Source of the DNA: Clostridium cadaveris | GTDB lineage: Bacteria; Bacillota; Clostridia; Clostridiales; Clostridiaceae | Length of the DNA: 64,000 nt | Assembly: GCF_020911725.1 (NCBI RefSeq) | Contig: NZ_CP076620.1 | Span: forward strand, 232,501 to 296,500 | Direction of reading: 5' to 3' | Part shown: positions 55,895 through 63,963 of the stretch, piece by piece | Layout of the letters: each line of letters starts with the position of its first letter | Position numbering within the stretch: the first letter of the stretch is position 1 | Notes under the pieces: model-generated | What the model saw: only the letters and a program-made list of their open reading frames with translations | The model's database searches: none | What the model was told of the DNA's origin: nothing | Made by a program: the position numbers and the translations under genes

Positions 55895-57397
55895 ATGAAA
55901 AATGTGATTATTATTGGAGCTGGAATTGGGGGATTATGCTCTGCTATAAGGCTTCTCAATAGGGGATGTAAGGTTACTATACTTGAAAAAGAAAATACTA
56001 TAGGAGGAGTTGTGAATATCAAGGAGGGGGGAGGCTTCAGCTTTGATCTGACTGCCAGTATAGTTATGACTCCAGATATATATACAGAGATTTTTAAATC
56101 TGTTGGGAAAAATTATGAGGATTACATGGAGATCATAAAGCTTGACCCCATATACAAAGTTAACTATTACGACGACACAAACTATGAATTTTACAGTGAC
56201 TTTAGAGATATGAGCATTTCTCTAGAAAAGTTACAAGAAGGTTTATCTCAAGAGTATATGAACTTTTTATTCAAGTCATTAAATAAGTATATGATGACAA
56301 AAGAAAACTTTTTAACGAAACCAATGGCAAGGGTTGGTGAGATAATTACTCCATCAGTAATAAGCAAAGCTATAAAAATGAGGCCTTTAAAATCAACAGA
56401 TAAATATTTGTCCAGTCTCATAACAAACGAGAAATTTAAAAATTATCTGATGTTTCAAGCTATGTATATGGGAATTGATCCATATAAAACGTCAAATCTT
56501 TACTCCATGATTCCAACAATTTGTCATATATATGGACTATATTATATAAAAGGTGGAATGTACAGTTACATAAAAGCACTTGAAAAGCTAATAATTGAAA
56601 TGGGTGGTAAAATTGAGCGGAATGTCAATGTCAAAGAGATAATGATAGAGAGTAATGAAGTAATTGGTGTAGAGGCTGGGGAAAAAATATATAGGACAGA
56701 TACTGTAATATGTAATGCGGATTTTCCTTATGCCATAAGAAATTTATTTAGGCTACCTATAGATGAAGGAAATCTGTACTCAACAAACCACATAGAAAAG
56801 AAGAAATACTCTTGCTCGGTATTCATGATTTATCTAGGACTAAAGAAAAAGTATGATACTTTAAGGGTACACAATATTTATATAAACCAATATTTTAAAG
56901 ATGAACTAGAAGCACCTTTTATTGGTGAACTGCCTGAACATCCAGCATTATATTTATACTATCCAAGTGCCATAGATGACACTCTATGTCCCAAAGGAAA
57001 ATCAGTTTTAAACATAATGGTACGTGTACCAAACCTTCAATGTGGAAAGCAAATGTGGGATGATGAAACCATATCGTCTTTCAGAAATAAAGTCATGAAC
57101 CAAGTTCGAAGAGTTGATGGGCTTCAAGATATCGAATACAACATAGAGTATGAAGACTACTTAACACCTCTTCAGATGAAAGATAAATTTAACTGCTATT
57201 GCGGAAGTGCATTCGGTCTAAGTCATAAACTTACTCAAAGCATATACCTTAGACCTCATATGAAATCTAAAAAGATTAAAGGGCTCTATTTTGTAGGAGC
57301 ATCTACCCATCCAGGCAATGGCGTTTCAATAATAACAGAAGGAACTAAGCTTTTAACTGACATGGTAATGAATGAAGAATATGAATATAAAAGATAG
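55895..57397 (+). CDS. Phytoene desaturase-family FAD-dependent oxidoreductase
   Basis: 500 aa. An N-terminal dinucleotide-binding motif VIIIGAGIGGLCSAIRL is followed by LEKENTIGGVVN, then the family regions TIGG-like VNIKEGGGFSFDLTASIV and the C-terminal LYFVGASTHPGNGVSIITEG. It belongs to the CrtI/CrtN group that dehydrogenates or isomerises polyenes, but no other carotenoid gene (crtM or crtB) lies nearby, so the substrate is unknown. The start is uncertain: no good ribosome site precedes ATG 55895, though homology begins there; AAGG lies 14 nt upstream. It is 94 bp after the kinase and may be the regulated gene. Confidence 0.82.
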   Translation: MKNVIIIGAGIGGLCSAIRLLNRGCKVTILEKENTIGGVVNIKEGGGFSFDLTASIVMTPDIYTEIFKSVGKNYEDYMEIIKLDPIYKVNYYDDTNYEFYSDFRDMSISLEKLQEGLSQEYMNFLFKSLNKYMMTKENFLTKPMARVGEIITPSVISKAIKMRPLKSTDKYLSSLITNEKFKNYLMFQAMYMGIDPYKTSNLYSMIPTICHIYGLYYIKGGMYSYIKALEKLIIEMGGKIERNVNVKEIMIESNEVIGVEAGEKIYRTDTVICNADFPYAIRNLFRLPIDEGNLYSTNHIEKKKYSCSVFMIYLGLKKKYDTLRVHNIYINQYFKDELEAPFIGELPEHPALYLYYPSAIDDTLCPKGKSVLNIMVRVPNLQCGKQMWDDETISSFRNKVMNQVRRVDGLQDIEYNIEYEDYLTPLQMKDKFNCYCGSAFGLSHKLTQSIYLRPHMKSKKIKGLYFVGASTHPGNGVSIITEGTKLLTDMVMNEEYEYKR

Positions 57398-57425
57398 AAG
57401 ATAGACTGAAAGAGGTCTATCTTTT
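57393..57425 (+). terminator. Terminator after the oxidoreductase gene
   Basis: AAGATAGAC pairs with GTCTATCTT and is followed by a T-run. Confidence 0.8.
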
Positions 57426-57510
57426 TTTTCGGAACAGGGAGTTAAGCAAATTTAAAGTCAACAAATGTGTGAGTTTTAAGTTTTTGTTTTTTATACAATA
57501 CATAAATATA

Positions 57511-57522
57511 TTTCATATGAAA
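57511..57522. promoter_or_regulatory. TTTCATATGAAA palindrome before the PTS promoter
   Basis: A perfect 12-bp palindrome 30 bp upstream of the -35 box at 57553. The same 12-mer lies at 61441-61452, 8 bp before the -35 box of the glycyl radical enzyme gene. Confidence 0.5.
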
Positions 57523-57552
57523 GAAAAATAATCTTCGAATAGAAATAAAATG

Positions 57553-57605
57553 TTGACAAGTGAAGAAGTATAAGTTATTATTGTTACAAACGTAATGATA
57601 ACAAT
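57553..57605 (+). promoter_or_regulatory. PTS promoter with overlapping inverted repeat
   Basis: TTGACA (57553-57558), a 17-bp spacer and TATTAT (57576-57581). ATTGTTA (57580-57586) and TAACAAT (57599-57605) form a 7-bp inverted repeat over the start site, a likely repressor site. The region to 57778 is a 190-nt leader with an AGGAGGTGG sequence at about 57631 but no start codon behind it. Confidence 0.6.
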
Positions 57606-57729
57606 TACATGTGAAAGATTTAAACGATTAGGAGGTGGAAATTTATATTAACAAAAGCTACATCGACTTAGTGTAATCATCTAGCCATTATATCTAGTGA
57701 GCTTTAATTATGGTTGACTAAACATTTGT

Positions 57730-57744
57730 ATTAAAACGTTATCA
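57730..57744 (+). promoter_or_regulatory. Possible catabolite-responsive element (cre)
   Basis: ATTAAAACGTTATCA matches the CcpA consensus WTGNAANCGNWNNCW at all fixed positions but one (T for G). It lies in the PTS leader 35 bp before the start codon. Confidence 0.4.
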
Positions 57745-57778
57745 AAAAATGCAGTATTACAAAATAGGGGGATTTAAT

Positions 57779-59440
57779 ATGGGTAAAAGAAAAGAAAATG
57801 GTACAGTATTTGCAACAGTTCAAAAAATAGGGAGATCATTCTTTTTACCAGTATCAATTTTACCAGTGGCTGGACTATTGTTAGGTCTTGGAGCATCATT
57901 TACAAATGAGACAACAATAGCAGCTTATAACTTGGAATCTGTTCTAGGAAGTGGAACCGTTTTGAATGGACTATTAACTATTATGTCTCAAGTTGGTAGT
58001 ACTATATTTGGAAATTTACCGATTATCTTTGCTATGGCAGTTGCATTAGGTATGGCAAAAAGTGAAAAAGCAGTAGCTGTTTTATCATCTGGAGTTTCAT
58101 TTTTTGTAATGCATTCTACAATAAATGCTATGTTAAAATTGACAGGATCTATACTTCCAGATGGAAGTCATTCAGGTAAGGTATTAAGTGGAGCACTTGC
58201 TAATGTATGCGGTATTGATTCCTTGCAGATGGGAGTCTTTGGAGGTATCATAGTAGGACTTGGAGTAGCAGCATTACATAATAGATTTTATAAACAAAAG
58301 CTTCCAGCAGCATTATCATTCTTTGCGGGGGTTAGATTTGTACCAATTATTTCCGTTATAGTATATATATTAGTTGGTATTATATGTTTCTTTATATGGC
58401 CTACAATTCAAAATGGTATATATGCAATTGGAGGACTTGTTACAAATTCAGGATATGCGGGAACATTTATTTTTGGATTTATGGAGCGTGCTTTAATTCC
58501 TTTTGGTCTTCATCATGTGTTCTATATCCCATTTTGGCAGACAGGACTTGGCGGAACTGCAATTATTGATGGAATTACTGTTGCAGGAGCACAAAATATT
58601 TATTTTGCAGAACTTGCATCTCCTAACACAGTAAAATTCAGTGTTGAAGCTTGCAGATTTATGACTGGTAAATATCCATTTATGATGGCAGGTCTTCCAG
58701 CAGCAGCCTATGCTATGTATAGATGTGCTAAACCTGAAAATAAAAAGTTAGTTGGAGGATTACTCCTTTCAGCAGCACTTACTACATTTTTAACAGGTAT
58801 AACTGAGCCAATAGAATTTACATTCCTATTTATCGCACCGGCATTATTTATTTTACATTGTGTTTTTGCAGGATTAGCATTTGTTATATGCCATTTGCTA
58901 TCTATATGTATAGGTACTACATTTTCTTGTGGATTGATAGACTTTACATTGTATGGATTATTACAAGGAAATGCAAAAACAAATTGGCTTATGATGATAC
59001 CAGTATTTATTGTATATGCAGTAGGATATTACCTTGTTTTCACTTTTCTTATAAAGAAATTTAATATTGCAACACCAGGACGTGAAGAAGGTAATGGAGA
59101 AGTAAAATTATATACAAAAGATGATTACAATAAGAAAGGTGATGGCGTAGATAAAAAAACATCATGCTCTAACAATGATGATATATCAGTTATGATTTTA
59201 AAAGGATTAGGTGGAATTGATAATCTTCAGGATATTGATTGTTGTGCTACTAGATTGAGATGTACACTTGTTGATTCTAATATTGTAGATGAAGAGACAT
59301 TAAAATTAACTGGATCTAAGGGTGTTGTAAAAAAGGGAACAGGTATACAAGTGATTTATGGACCACAAGTCACTATTATTAAGAGCGATTTTGAGGAATA
59401 TGTAAATGAAGTACGAAATGGTGAAAAAGTGGACTTATAA
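57779..59440 (+). CDS. PTS glucose-family transporter subunit EIICB
   Basis: 553 aa. The IIC domain (about 1-430, ten hydrophobic segments) has RSFFLPVSILPVAGLLLGLG, FGLHHVFYIPFWQT and ITEPIEFTFLF. A linker leads to the IIB domain (about 460-553) with the phospho-acceptor cysteine in DIDCCATRLRCTL. This is the MalX/PtsG/NagE class importing glucose-like sugars as 6-phosphates. No IIA domain is present, so an external EIIA (such as Crr) must supply phosphate. ATG 57779 has AGGGGG; the frame start at 57749 has none. It is close to the DeoR and glycyl radical genes. Confidence 0.92.
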   Translation: MGKRKENGTVFATVQKIGRSFFLPVSILPVAGLLLGLGASFTNETTIAAYNLESVLGSGTVLNGLLTIMSQVGSTIFGNLPIIFAMAVALGMAKSEKAVAVLSSGVSFFVMHSTINAMLKLTGSILPDGSHSGKVLSGALANVCGIDSLQMGVFGGIIVGLGVAALHNRFYKQKLPAALSFFAGVRFVPIISVIVYILVGIICFFIWPTIQNGIYAIGGLVTNSGYAGTFIFGFMERALIPFGLHHVFYIPFWQTGLGGTAIIDGITVAGAQNIYFAELASPNTVKFSVEACRFMTGKYPFMMAGLPAAAYAMYRCAKPENKKLVGGLLLSAALTTFLTGITEPIEFTFLFIAPALFILHCVFAGLAFVICHLLSICIGTTFSCGLIDFTLYGLLQGNAKTNWLMMIPVFIVYAVGYYLVFTFLIKKFNIATPGREEGNGEVKLYTKDDYNKKGDGVDKKTSCSNNDDISVMILKGLGGIDNLQDIDCCATRLRCTLVDSNIVDEETLKLTGSKGVVKKGTGIQVIYGPQVTIIKSDFEEYVNEVRNGEKVDL

Positions 59441-59468
59441 TAACTTATATATAATGAAATAATATATA

Positions 59469-59514
59469 GAGGAGTAAATCAATTTTTCTATGAAAAATAT
59501 GATTTACTCCTTTA
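59469..59514 (+). terminator. Terminator after the PTS gene
   Basis: AGGAGTAAATCA pairs with TGATTTACTCCT, extended by an inner TTTTTC/GAAAAA stem, followed by TTTAATT. Confidence 0.7.
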
Positions 59515-59541
59515 ATTATAATAATAATATATACTTTAATG

Positions 59542-59570
59542 TTGTATAGGAAAATTAAATGTGCTATATT
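59542..59570 (+). promoter_or_regulatory. Promoter of the DeoR-type regulator gene
   Basis: TTGTAT (59542-59547), a 17-bp spacer and TATATT (59565-59570). Confidence 0.5.
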
Positions 59571-59599
59571 TTATACTGATAGGTAGGAGGTATGAAGAG

Positions 59600-60346
59600 A
59601 TGAATGAGAGACATACTAGAATTGTGAATATAGTGAACAAATCTAAAAAAATAGAAGTAAATGCACTGGCAGAGATGCTTGGAGTATCTCCAGTTACTAT
59701 ACGTAAGGACTTAGGCTCTTTAGAAGAAAAGGGACTGCTATCAAGAGAACATGGATATGCAGTTATGTTAAACACTGATGATATTAATAACCGACTTGCA
59801 GTTTGTTATGAAACGAAAGTAAAAATAGCGAAGGCAGCAGCTAATATGGTTTCTAGTGGAGAAACTGTTATGATAGAATCTGGATCAAGTTGTGCATTAC
59901 TTGCAGGAGAACTATCTAATAGTGATAAAGATGTTACAATTATTACGAATTCTGCTTTTATTGCAGGGTATGTAAGGGAAAATGGAAATTCTAGAGTTAT
60001 ACTATTAGGTGGCGAGTACCAAAAGGAATCTCAAGTTATGGTTGGACCTTTAGTTCGTATATGTGCGAGAGAGTTTCATGTTGATAAATTATTTGTTGGA
60101 ACTGATGGATTTAACCCTGATTATGGATTTTCAGGAAGTGATATGATGAGGACTGAAGCCATGAAATGTCTTGCAGAGTCAGCCAGAAAAGTAATTTTGT
60201 TAACGGATTCTAGCAAATTTGAAAAGCAGGGAGTTGTCATGCAGCTAAGGTTTGACGAATTGCAAGGCATTGTAACAGACAGTGAAATTCCAGACTCAGC
60301 AAAGAAGCTTTTAGAAGATAAAAATATCGAAATAACTATAGTGTAA
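59600..60346 (+). CDS. DeoR-family sugar-phosphate-responsive regulator
   Basis: 248 aa. The N-terminal helix-turn-helix is NERHTRIVNIVNKSKKIEVN with VNALAEMLGVSPVTIRKDL. The C-terminal sensor domain (DeoRC, about 75-230) has VMIESGSSCALLA, TIITNSAFIA, VILLGGEYQKES and LFVGTDGFNPDYGFSGSD. Such proteins usually repress sugar genes and respond to a phosphorylated intermediate. GGAGGT lies 10 nt before ATG 59600. It sits between the PTS gene and the glycyl radical genes, which it probably controls. Confidence 0.92.
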   Translation: MNERHTRIVNIVNKSKKIEVNALAEMLGVSPVTIRKDLGSLEEKGLLSREHGYAVMLNTDDINNRLAVCYETKVKIAKAAANMVSSGETVMIESGSSCALLAGELSNSDKDVTIITNSAFIAGYVRENGNSRVILLGGEYQKESQVMVGPLVRICAREFHVDKLFVGTDGFNPDYGFSGSDMMRTEAMKCLAESARKVILLTDSSKFEKQGVVMQLRFDELQGIVTDSEIPDSAKKLLEDKNIEITIV

Positions 60347-60382
60347 TAATATAATTTATAAAATAAAGCCTTATGCTTTTTT

Positions 60383-60437
60383 AAATTCACCTCAAATGTT
60401 AAGGAAAGTAGACTAACATTTGAGGTGAATTTTTTTA
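60383..60437. terminator. Bidirectional terminator
   Basis: AAATTCACCTCAAATGTTA and TAACATTTGAGGTGAATTT form a perfect 19-bp stem, with T-runs in both directions, between two convergent genes. Confidence 0.88.
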
Positions 60438-60448
60438 TGGGATTTAGA

Positions 60449-61342
60449 TTATATCGTAGCATCAAAACCCTCAGCTTGAAACACTTTTAAATAATCTTGA
60501 ATATCTTCTATATGAAGAGCCTTAGTATCTTTCATTAAATATTTCATATGAAGATTTTCATATTTTTTTTGTCCAAATTGATGAAAAGGTAGAAGGTTTA
60601 TTTTTTTGATCCCGATTTCTTTTAAAAGTTTACAAAAATTTGAGGCATCGTTTAAAGAGTTATTTACATTAGGAATGACTGGTATTCTTGCAATAACCTC
60701 TATACCATTTGAAACTGCCCATTTCATGTTTTCTATGATAGGTTCATTTGGAACACCTGTAAACTTTTTATGTTTAGCGCTATTATAATGTTTTATATCA
60801 AATAAAAGCAGATCTGCATGATTTACAACCTTTTGAAACACATCTGAAGATGCATATCCTGTAGTTTCAAGAGCGGTATGAATTCTATTGTTTTTTAGTT
60901 CTATTAAAAGTTCTTCAGCAAAAGTATGATGCATAAGAACCTCACCTCCTGAAAGGGTAACACCTCCACCGGATTCTTCGTAAAAGTCATAATCCTTCAT
61001 AACCTCAGATAGGACCTCTTCCTTGGTCATAATTTTTCCTATATACTCTAAAGCTTTTTTAGGACATTGATTTATACAAGTCATGCAACTGGTACATGTA
61101 TCATGATTAAAATTAAAGTGTTCATTTTTAAAGTCTATACTCTTAGCAGGACATGAAGTTTTGCATAGATGACAGTGTACACACTTTTCCATATCCCATA
61201 GGATTTGAGTATGTATTGATTGGGATTCTGGATTTGAACACCATAAGCAATGTAAGGGACATCCTTTGAAGAATACTACAGTTCTTATTCCAGGCCCGTC
61301 ATGTATACTAAATTTTTGTATGTTAAAAATATTCGATTTCAT
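60449..61342 (-). CDS. Glycyl radical enzyme activase (radical SAM)
   Basis: 297 aa. The radical SAM motif CX3CX2C is in KGCPLHCLWCSNPES. An inserted two-cluster ferredoxin domain follows (KCVHCHLCKTSCP and TCTSCMTCINQCP), then GGGVTLSGGEVLMHH and the DIKHYNSAKHKKFTGV segment. It resembles PflC/YbiY-type activases, which place the glycyl radical on the partner enzyme. AAGGAGGAAATAT precedes the ATG. It is divergent from the glycyl radical enzyme gene, with a 215-bp region between them. Confidence 0.92.
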   Translation of the reverse strand: MKSNIFNIQKFSIHDGPGIRTVVFFKGCPLHCLWCSNPESQSIHTQILWDMEKCVHCHLCKTSCPAKSIDFKNEHFNFNHDTCTSCMTCINQCPKKALEYIGKIMTKEEVLSEVMKDYDFYEESGGGVTLSGGEVLMHHTFAEELLIELKNNRIHTALETTGYASSDVFQKVVNHADLLLFDIKHYNSAKHKKFTGVPNEPIIENMKWAVSNGIEVIARIPVIPNVNNSLNDASNFCKLLKEIGIKKINLLPFHQFGQKKYENLHMKYLMKDTKALHIEDIQDYLKVFQAEGFDATI

Positions 61343-61385
61343 ATATTTCCTCCTTGTTAAATAGATACTTACTTAAATTTATATC

Positions 61386-61404
61386 ATCACTATAGCATAG
61401 TGAT
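61386..61404. promoter_or_regulatory. Inverted repeat in the activase promoter region
   Basis: ATCACTAT-AGC-ATAGTGAT is a perfect 8-bp inverted repeat. On the minus strand it lies just upstream of a possible -10 TATAAA (61378-61383) for the activase gene. Confidence 0.4.
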
Positions 61405-61436
61405 TAAAACAAGTAAATAGAGTATACAAAACAATA

Positions 61437-61489
61437 TTAATTTCATATGAAATTAAATAATTGACAAAACGAAACAAGTGTTATATTAT
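61437..61489 (+). promoter_or_regulatory. Promoter of the glycyl radical enzyme gene with palindrome
   Basis: A 20-bp perfect palindrome TTAATTTCATATGAAATTAA (61437-61456) is followed by TTGACA (61461-61466), a 17-bp spacer and TATTAT (61484-61489). The core TTTCATATGAAA is shared with the PTS promoter region. Confidence 0.6.
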
Positions 61490-61557
61490 CATTATAAAAG
61501 AACCAGTAATTAAGCAAATATGATATAAATAAAAAAATATAGAATGGAGGAAATGAA

Positions 61558-63963
61558 ATGAAAAGAAATTATTTTGGAAGTTTAACAAAAAGAATGGAAG
61601 AGTTTCGTGAGGAACTTTTAGAAACTAAACCATATGTTTGTGCAGAGAGAGCAGTTTATACTACAGAAGCTTATAAAAAGCATGCAGATGAACCTGTAAC
61701 TTTAAAAAGAGCGTATATGTTAAAAAATATTCTTGAAAATATGTCAATTTTCATTGAACCTCAAACTTTAATTGTTGGTAATCAAGCATCAGGAAATAGA
61801 TTTGCACCTATTTTTCCTGAATATGCAATGGATTGGGTTATCAATGAACTAGATAAGTTTGATAAAAGAGATGGAGATGTCTTTTATATTAAAGAAGAAA
61901 CAAAAGAGGTATTGAAGGAAATTTCACCTTATTGGGAGCACAATACAACAAAAGACCGTGGGCTTGCAGCTATGCCTCCATCAAGCAAAATATTTTATGA
62001 TTTAGGAATCATAAAAGCAGAAGGAAACATAACATCTGGTGATGCACATTTAGCTGTAGATTATGAAAAAGTTATGAAATGTGGCTTAAAGGACTACGAA
62101 GCAAGAACAAAAGAAGCAATGGCAAAATTAGATTTAACAGAGATGGAAAATTTAAAAAAATATTATTTCTATCAATCAATATTAATAGTTATTGATTCAG
62201 TAAGAGCTTTTGCAAAGCGTTATGAGAATTTGGCAATAGAAATGTCAAAGGCAGCAGATGATAATCGTAAAAAAGAATTACTTGAAATAGCGAGAATATT
62301 AGGAAAAGTTCCTTATGAACCTTCGCAAACAATGCATGAAGCAGTGCAAAGTATGTGGCTGATTCATTTGGTTCTTCAAATAGAATCTAATGGACATTCA
62401 CTATCTTATGGACGTATGGATCAATACTTATATCCATATTATAAATCAGATTTAGAAAATGGAATTATTACAGAAGAATCAGCATGTGAATTGATGACAA
62501 ATCTTTGGTTGAAGACTTTTACAATTAATAAAATTAGAAGCTGGTCTCATACGCAATTTAGTGCAGGAAGTCCACTTTATCAAAATGTAACGGTTGGAGG
62601 ACAAACTGTTGATAAAAAGGATGCTGTAAATGATCTTTCATACCTTATTTTGAAGAGCGTTGCACAAACAAGACTTCCTCAGCCAAATTTAACTGTAAGA
62701 TATCATGCAGGTTTGGATGATAATTTTATGAAAGAAGCTATAGAAGTAGTTAAGTTAGGGTTTGGTATGCCGGCATTTAATAGTGATGAAATCATAATAC
62801 CTTCATTTATTAACAAAGGCGTAAAGGAAGAAGATGCTTATAACTATAGTGCCATTGGATGTGTAGAGACGGCAGTTCCTGGAAAATGGGGTTATCGTTG
62901 TACTGGAATGAGTTTTTTAAACTTCCCTAAATCTCTGCTTATTGCTATGAATGATGGTGTTGATTTAGGATCGGGATTGAAGGTAGCAGAAGGTGTAGGA
63001 CACTTTGTAAATATGACTTCATTTGCTGATGTTGAAAAGGCATGGGATAAAATAGTTAGAGACTTTACAAGACACAGTGTAATAATAGAAACTTGCTGTG
63101 ATATGGTTCTTGAAGAAACAGTGCCAGACATACTTTGCTCTTCTCTAGTTGAAGACTGTATAGGAAGAGGTAAGACACTAAAAGAAGGTGGAGCTGTATA
63201 TGACTTTATCAGTGGTTTACAGGTTGGTATTGCAAATATGGCGGATTCACTGGCTGCAATTAAGAAATGCGTGTTTGAAGATAAGTCTATAACAACATCA
63301 GAACTTTGGGAAGCGCTTCAAAATGATTTTGAAGGAGAAAATGGAACTAGAATTCAAAATCTATTGATAGCTGCACCTAAGTATGGAAATGATGATGACT
63401 TTGTAGACAACCTTATAAGAGATGCATACAATGTGTATATTGATGAAATTAAAAAATATCATAATACTCGTTATCAAAGAGGTCCAATAGGTGGAGTTTA
63501 CTATGCAGGAACATCTTCTATATCTGCAAATGTTGGACAAGGAAGGGGAACCCTTGCAACACCAGATGGAAGAAAAGCAGGGGCTCCATTAGCAGAAGGC
63601 TGTTCTCCAAGTCATGCAATGGACAAAAACGGTCCTACATCAGTATTCAAAAGTGTTTCAAAACTACCTACAGAGCAGATTACAGGAGGGGTATTATTAA
63701 ACCAGAAGGTAACTCCTCAAGTTTTAGAAAAGCCGGAAGACAGTATGAAGCTGATTGCTCTTTTAAGAACATTTTTTAATAGATTGCATGGGTATCACGT
63801 TCAGTATAATGTTGTGTCAAGAGATACATTGTTAGATGCTCAAGCAAACCCTGATAAGCATAGAGATTTAATTGTTAGAGTTGCTGGATATAGTGCTTTC
63901 TTTAATGTATTATCAAAGCAGACTCAAGATGATATAATTGAAAGAACTGAACAAGTATTATAA
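61558..63963 (+). CDS. PflD/YbiW-like glycyl radical enzyme
   Basis: 801 aa. The active-site loop is SAIGCVETAVPGKWGYRCTG (thiyl Cys435, acid/base Glu437) and the glycyl radical motif near the end is VRVAGYSAFF (Gly777). The GCVE form marks the dehydratase/lyase branch rather than pyruvate formate-lyase, which has two adjacent cysteines. The loop most resembles E. coli YbiW/PflD, which were shown to open 1,5-anhydrohexitol 6-phosphates. The adjacent glucose-type PTS and DeoR regulator support a phosphosugar substrate. GGAGG precedes ATG 61558. The bases after the stop (63964-64000) hold nothing readable. Confidence 0.88.
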   Translation: MKRNYFGSLTKRMEEFREELLETKPYVCAERAVYTTEAYKKHADEPVTLKRAYMLKNILENMSIFIEPQTLIVGNQASGNRFAPIFPEYAMDWVINELDKFDKRDGDVFYIKEETKEVLKEISPYWEHNTTKDRGLAAMPPSSKIFYDLGIIKAEGNITSGDAHLAVDYEKVMKCGLKDYEARTKEAMAKLDLTEMENLKKYYFYQSILIVIDSVRAFAKRYENLAIEMSKAADDNRKKELLEIARILGKVPYEPSQTMHEAVQSMWLIHLVLQIESNGHSLSYGRMDQYLYPYYKSDLENGIITEESACELMTNLWLKTFTINKIRSWSHTQFSAGSPLYQNVTVGGQTVDKKDAVNDLSYLILKSVAQTRLPQPNLTVRYHAGLDDNFMKEAIEVVKLGFGMPAFNSDEIIIPSFINKGVKEEDAYNYSAIGCVETAVPGKWGYRCTGMSFLNFPKSLLIAMNDGVDLGSGLKVAEGVGHFVNMTSFADVEKAWDKIVRDFTRHSVIIETCCDMVLEETVPDILCSSLVEDCIGRGKTLKEGGAVYDFISGLQVGIANMADSLAAIKKCVFEDKSITTSELWEALQNDFEGENGTRIQNLLIAAPKYGNDDDFVDNLIRDAYNVYIDEIKKYHNTRYQRGPIGGVYYAGTSSISANVGQGRGTLATPDGRKAGAPLAEGCSPSHAMDKNGPTSVFKSVSKLPTEQITGGVLLNQKVTPQVLEKPEDSMKLIALLRTFFNRLHGYHVQYNVVSRDTLLDAQANPDKHRDLIVRVAGYSAFFNVLSKQTQDDIIERTEQVL

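Noticed and set aside
60546-60557. A near copy of TTTCATATGAAA inside the activase gene
   Set aside because: It differs at the last base, lies in coding sequence and has no promoter beside it.
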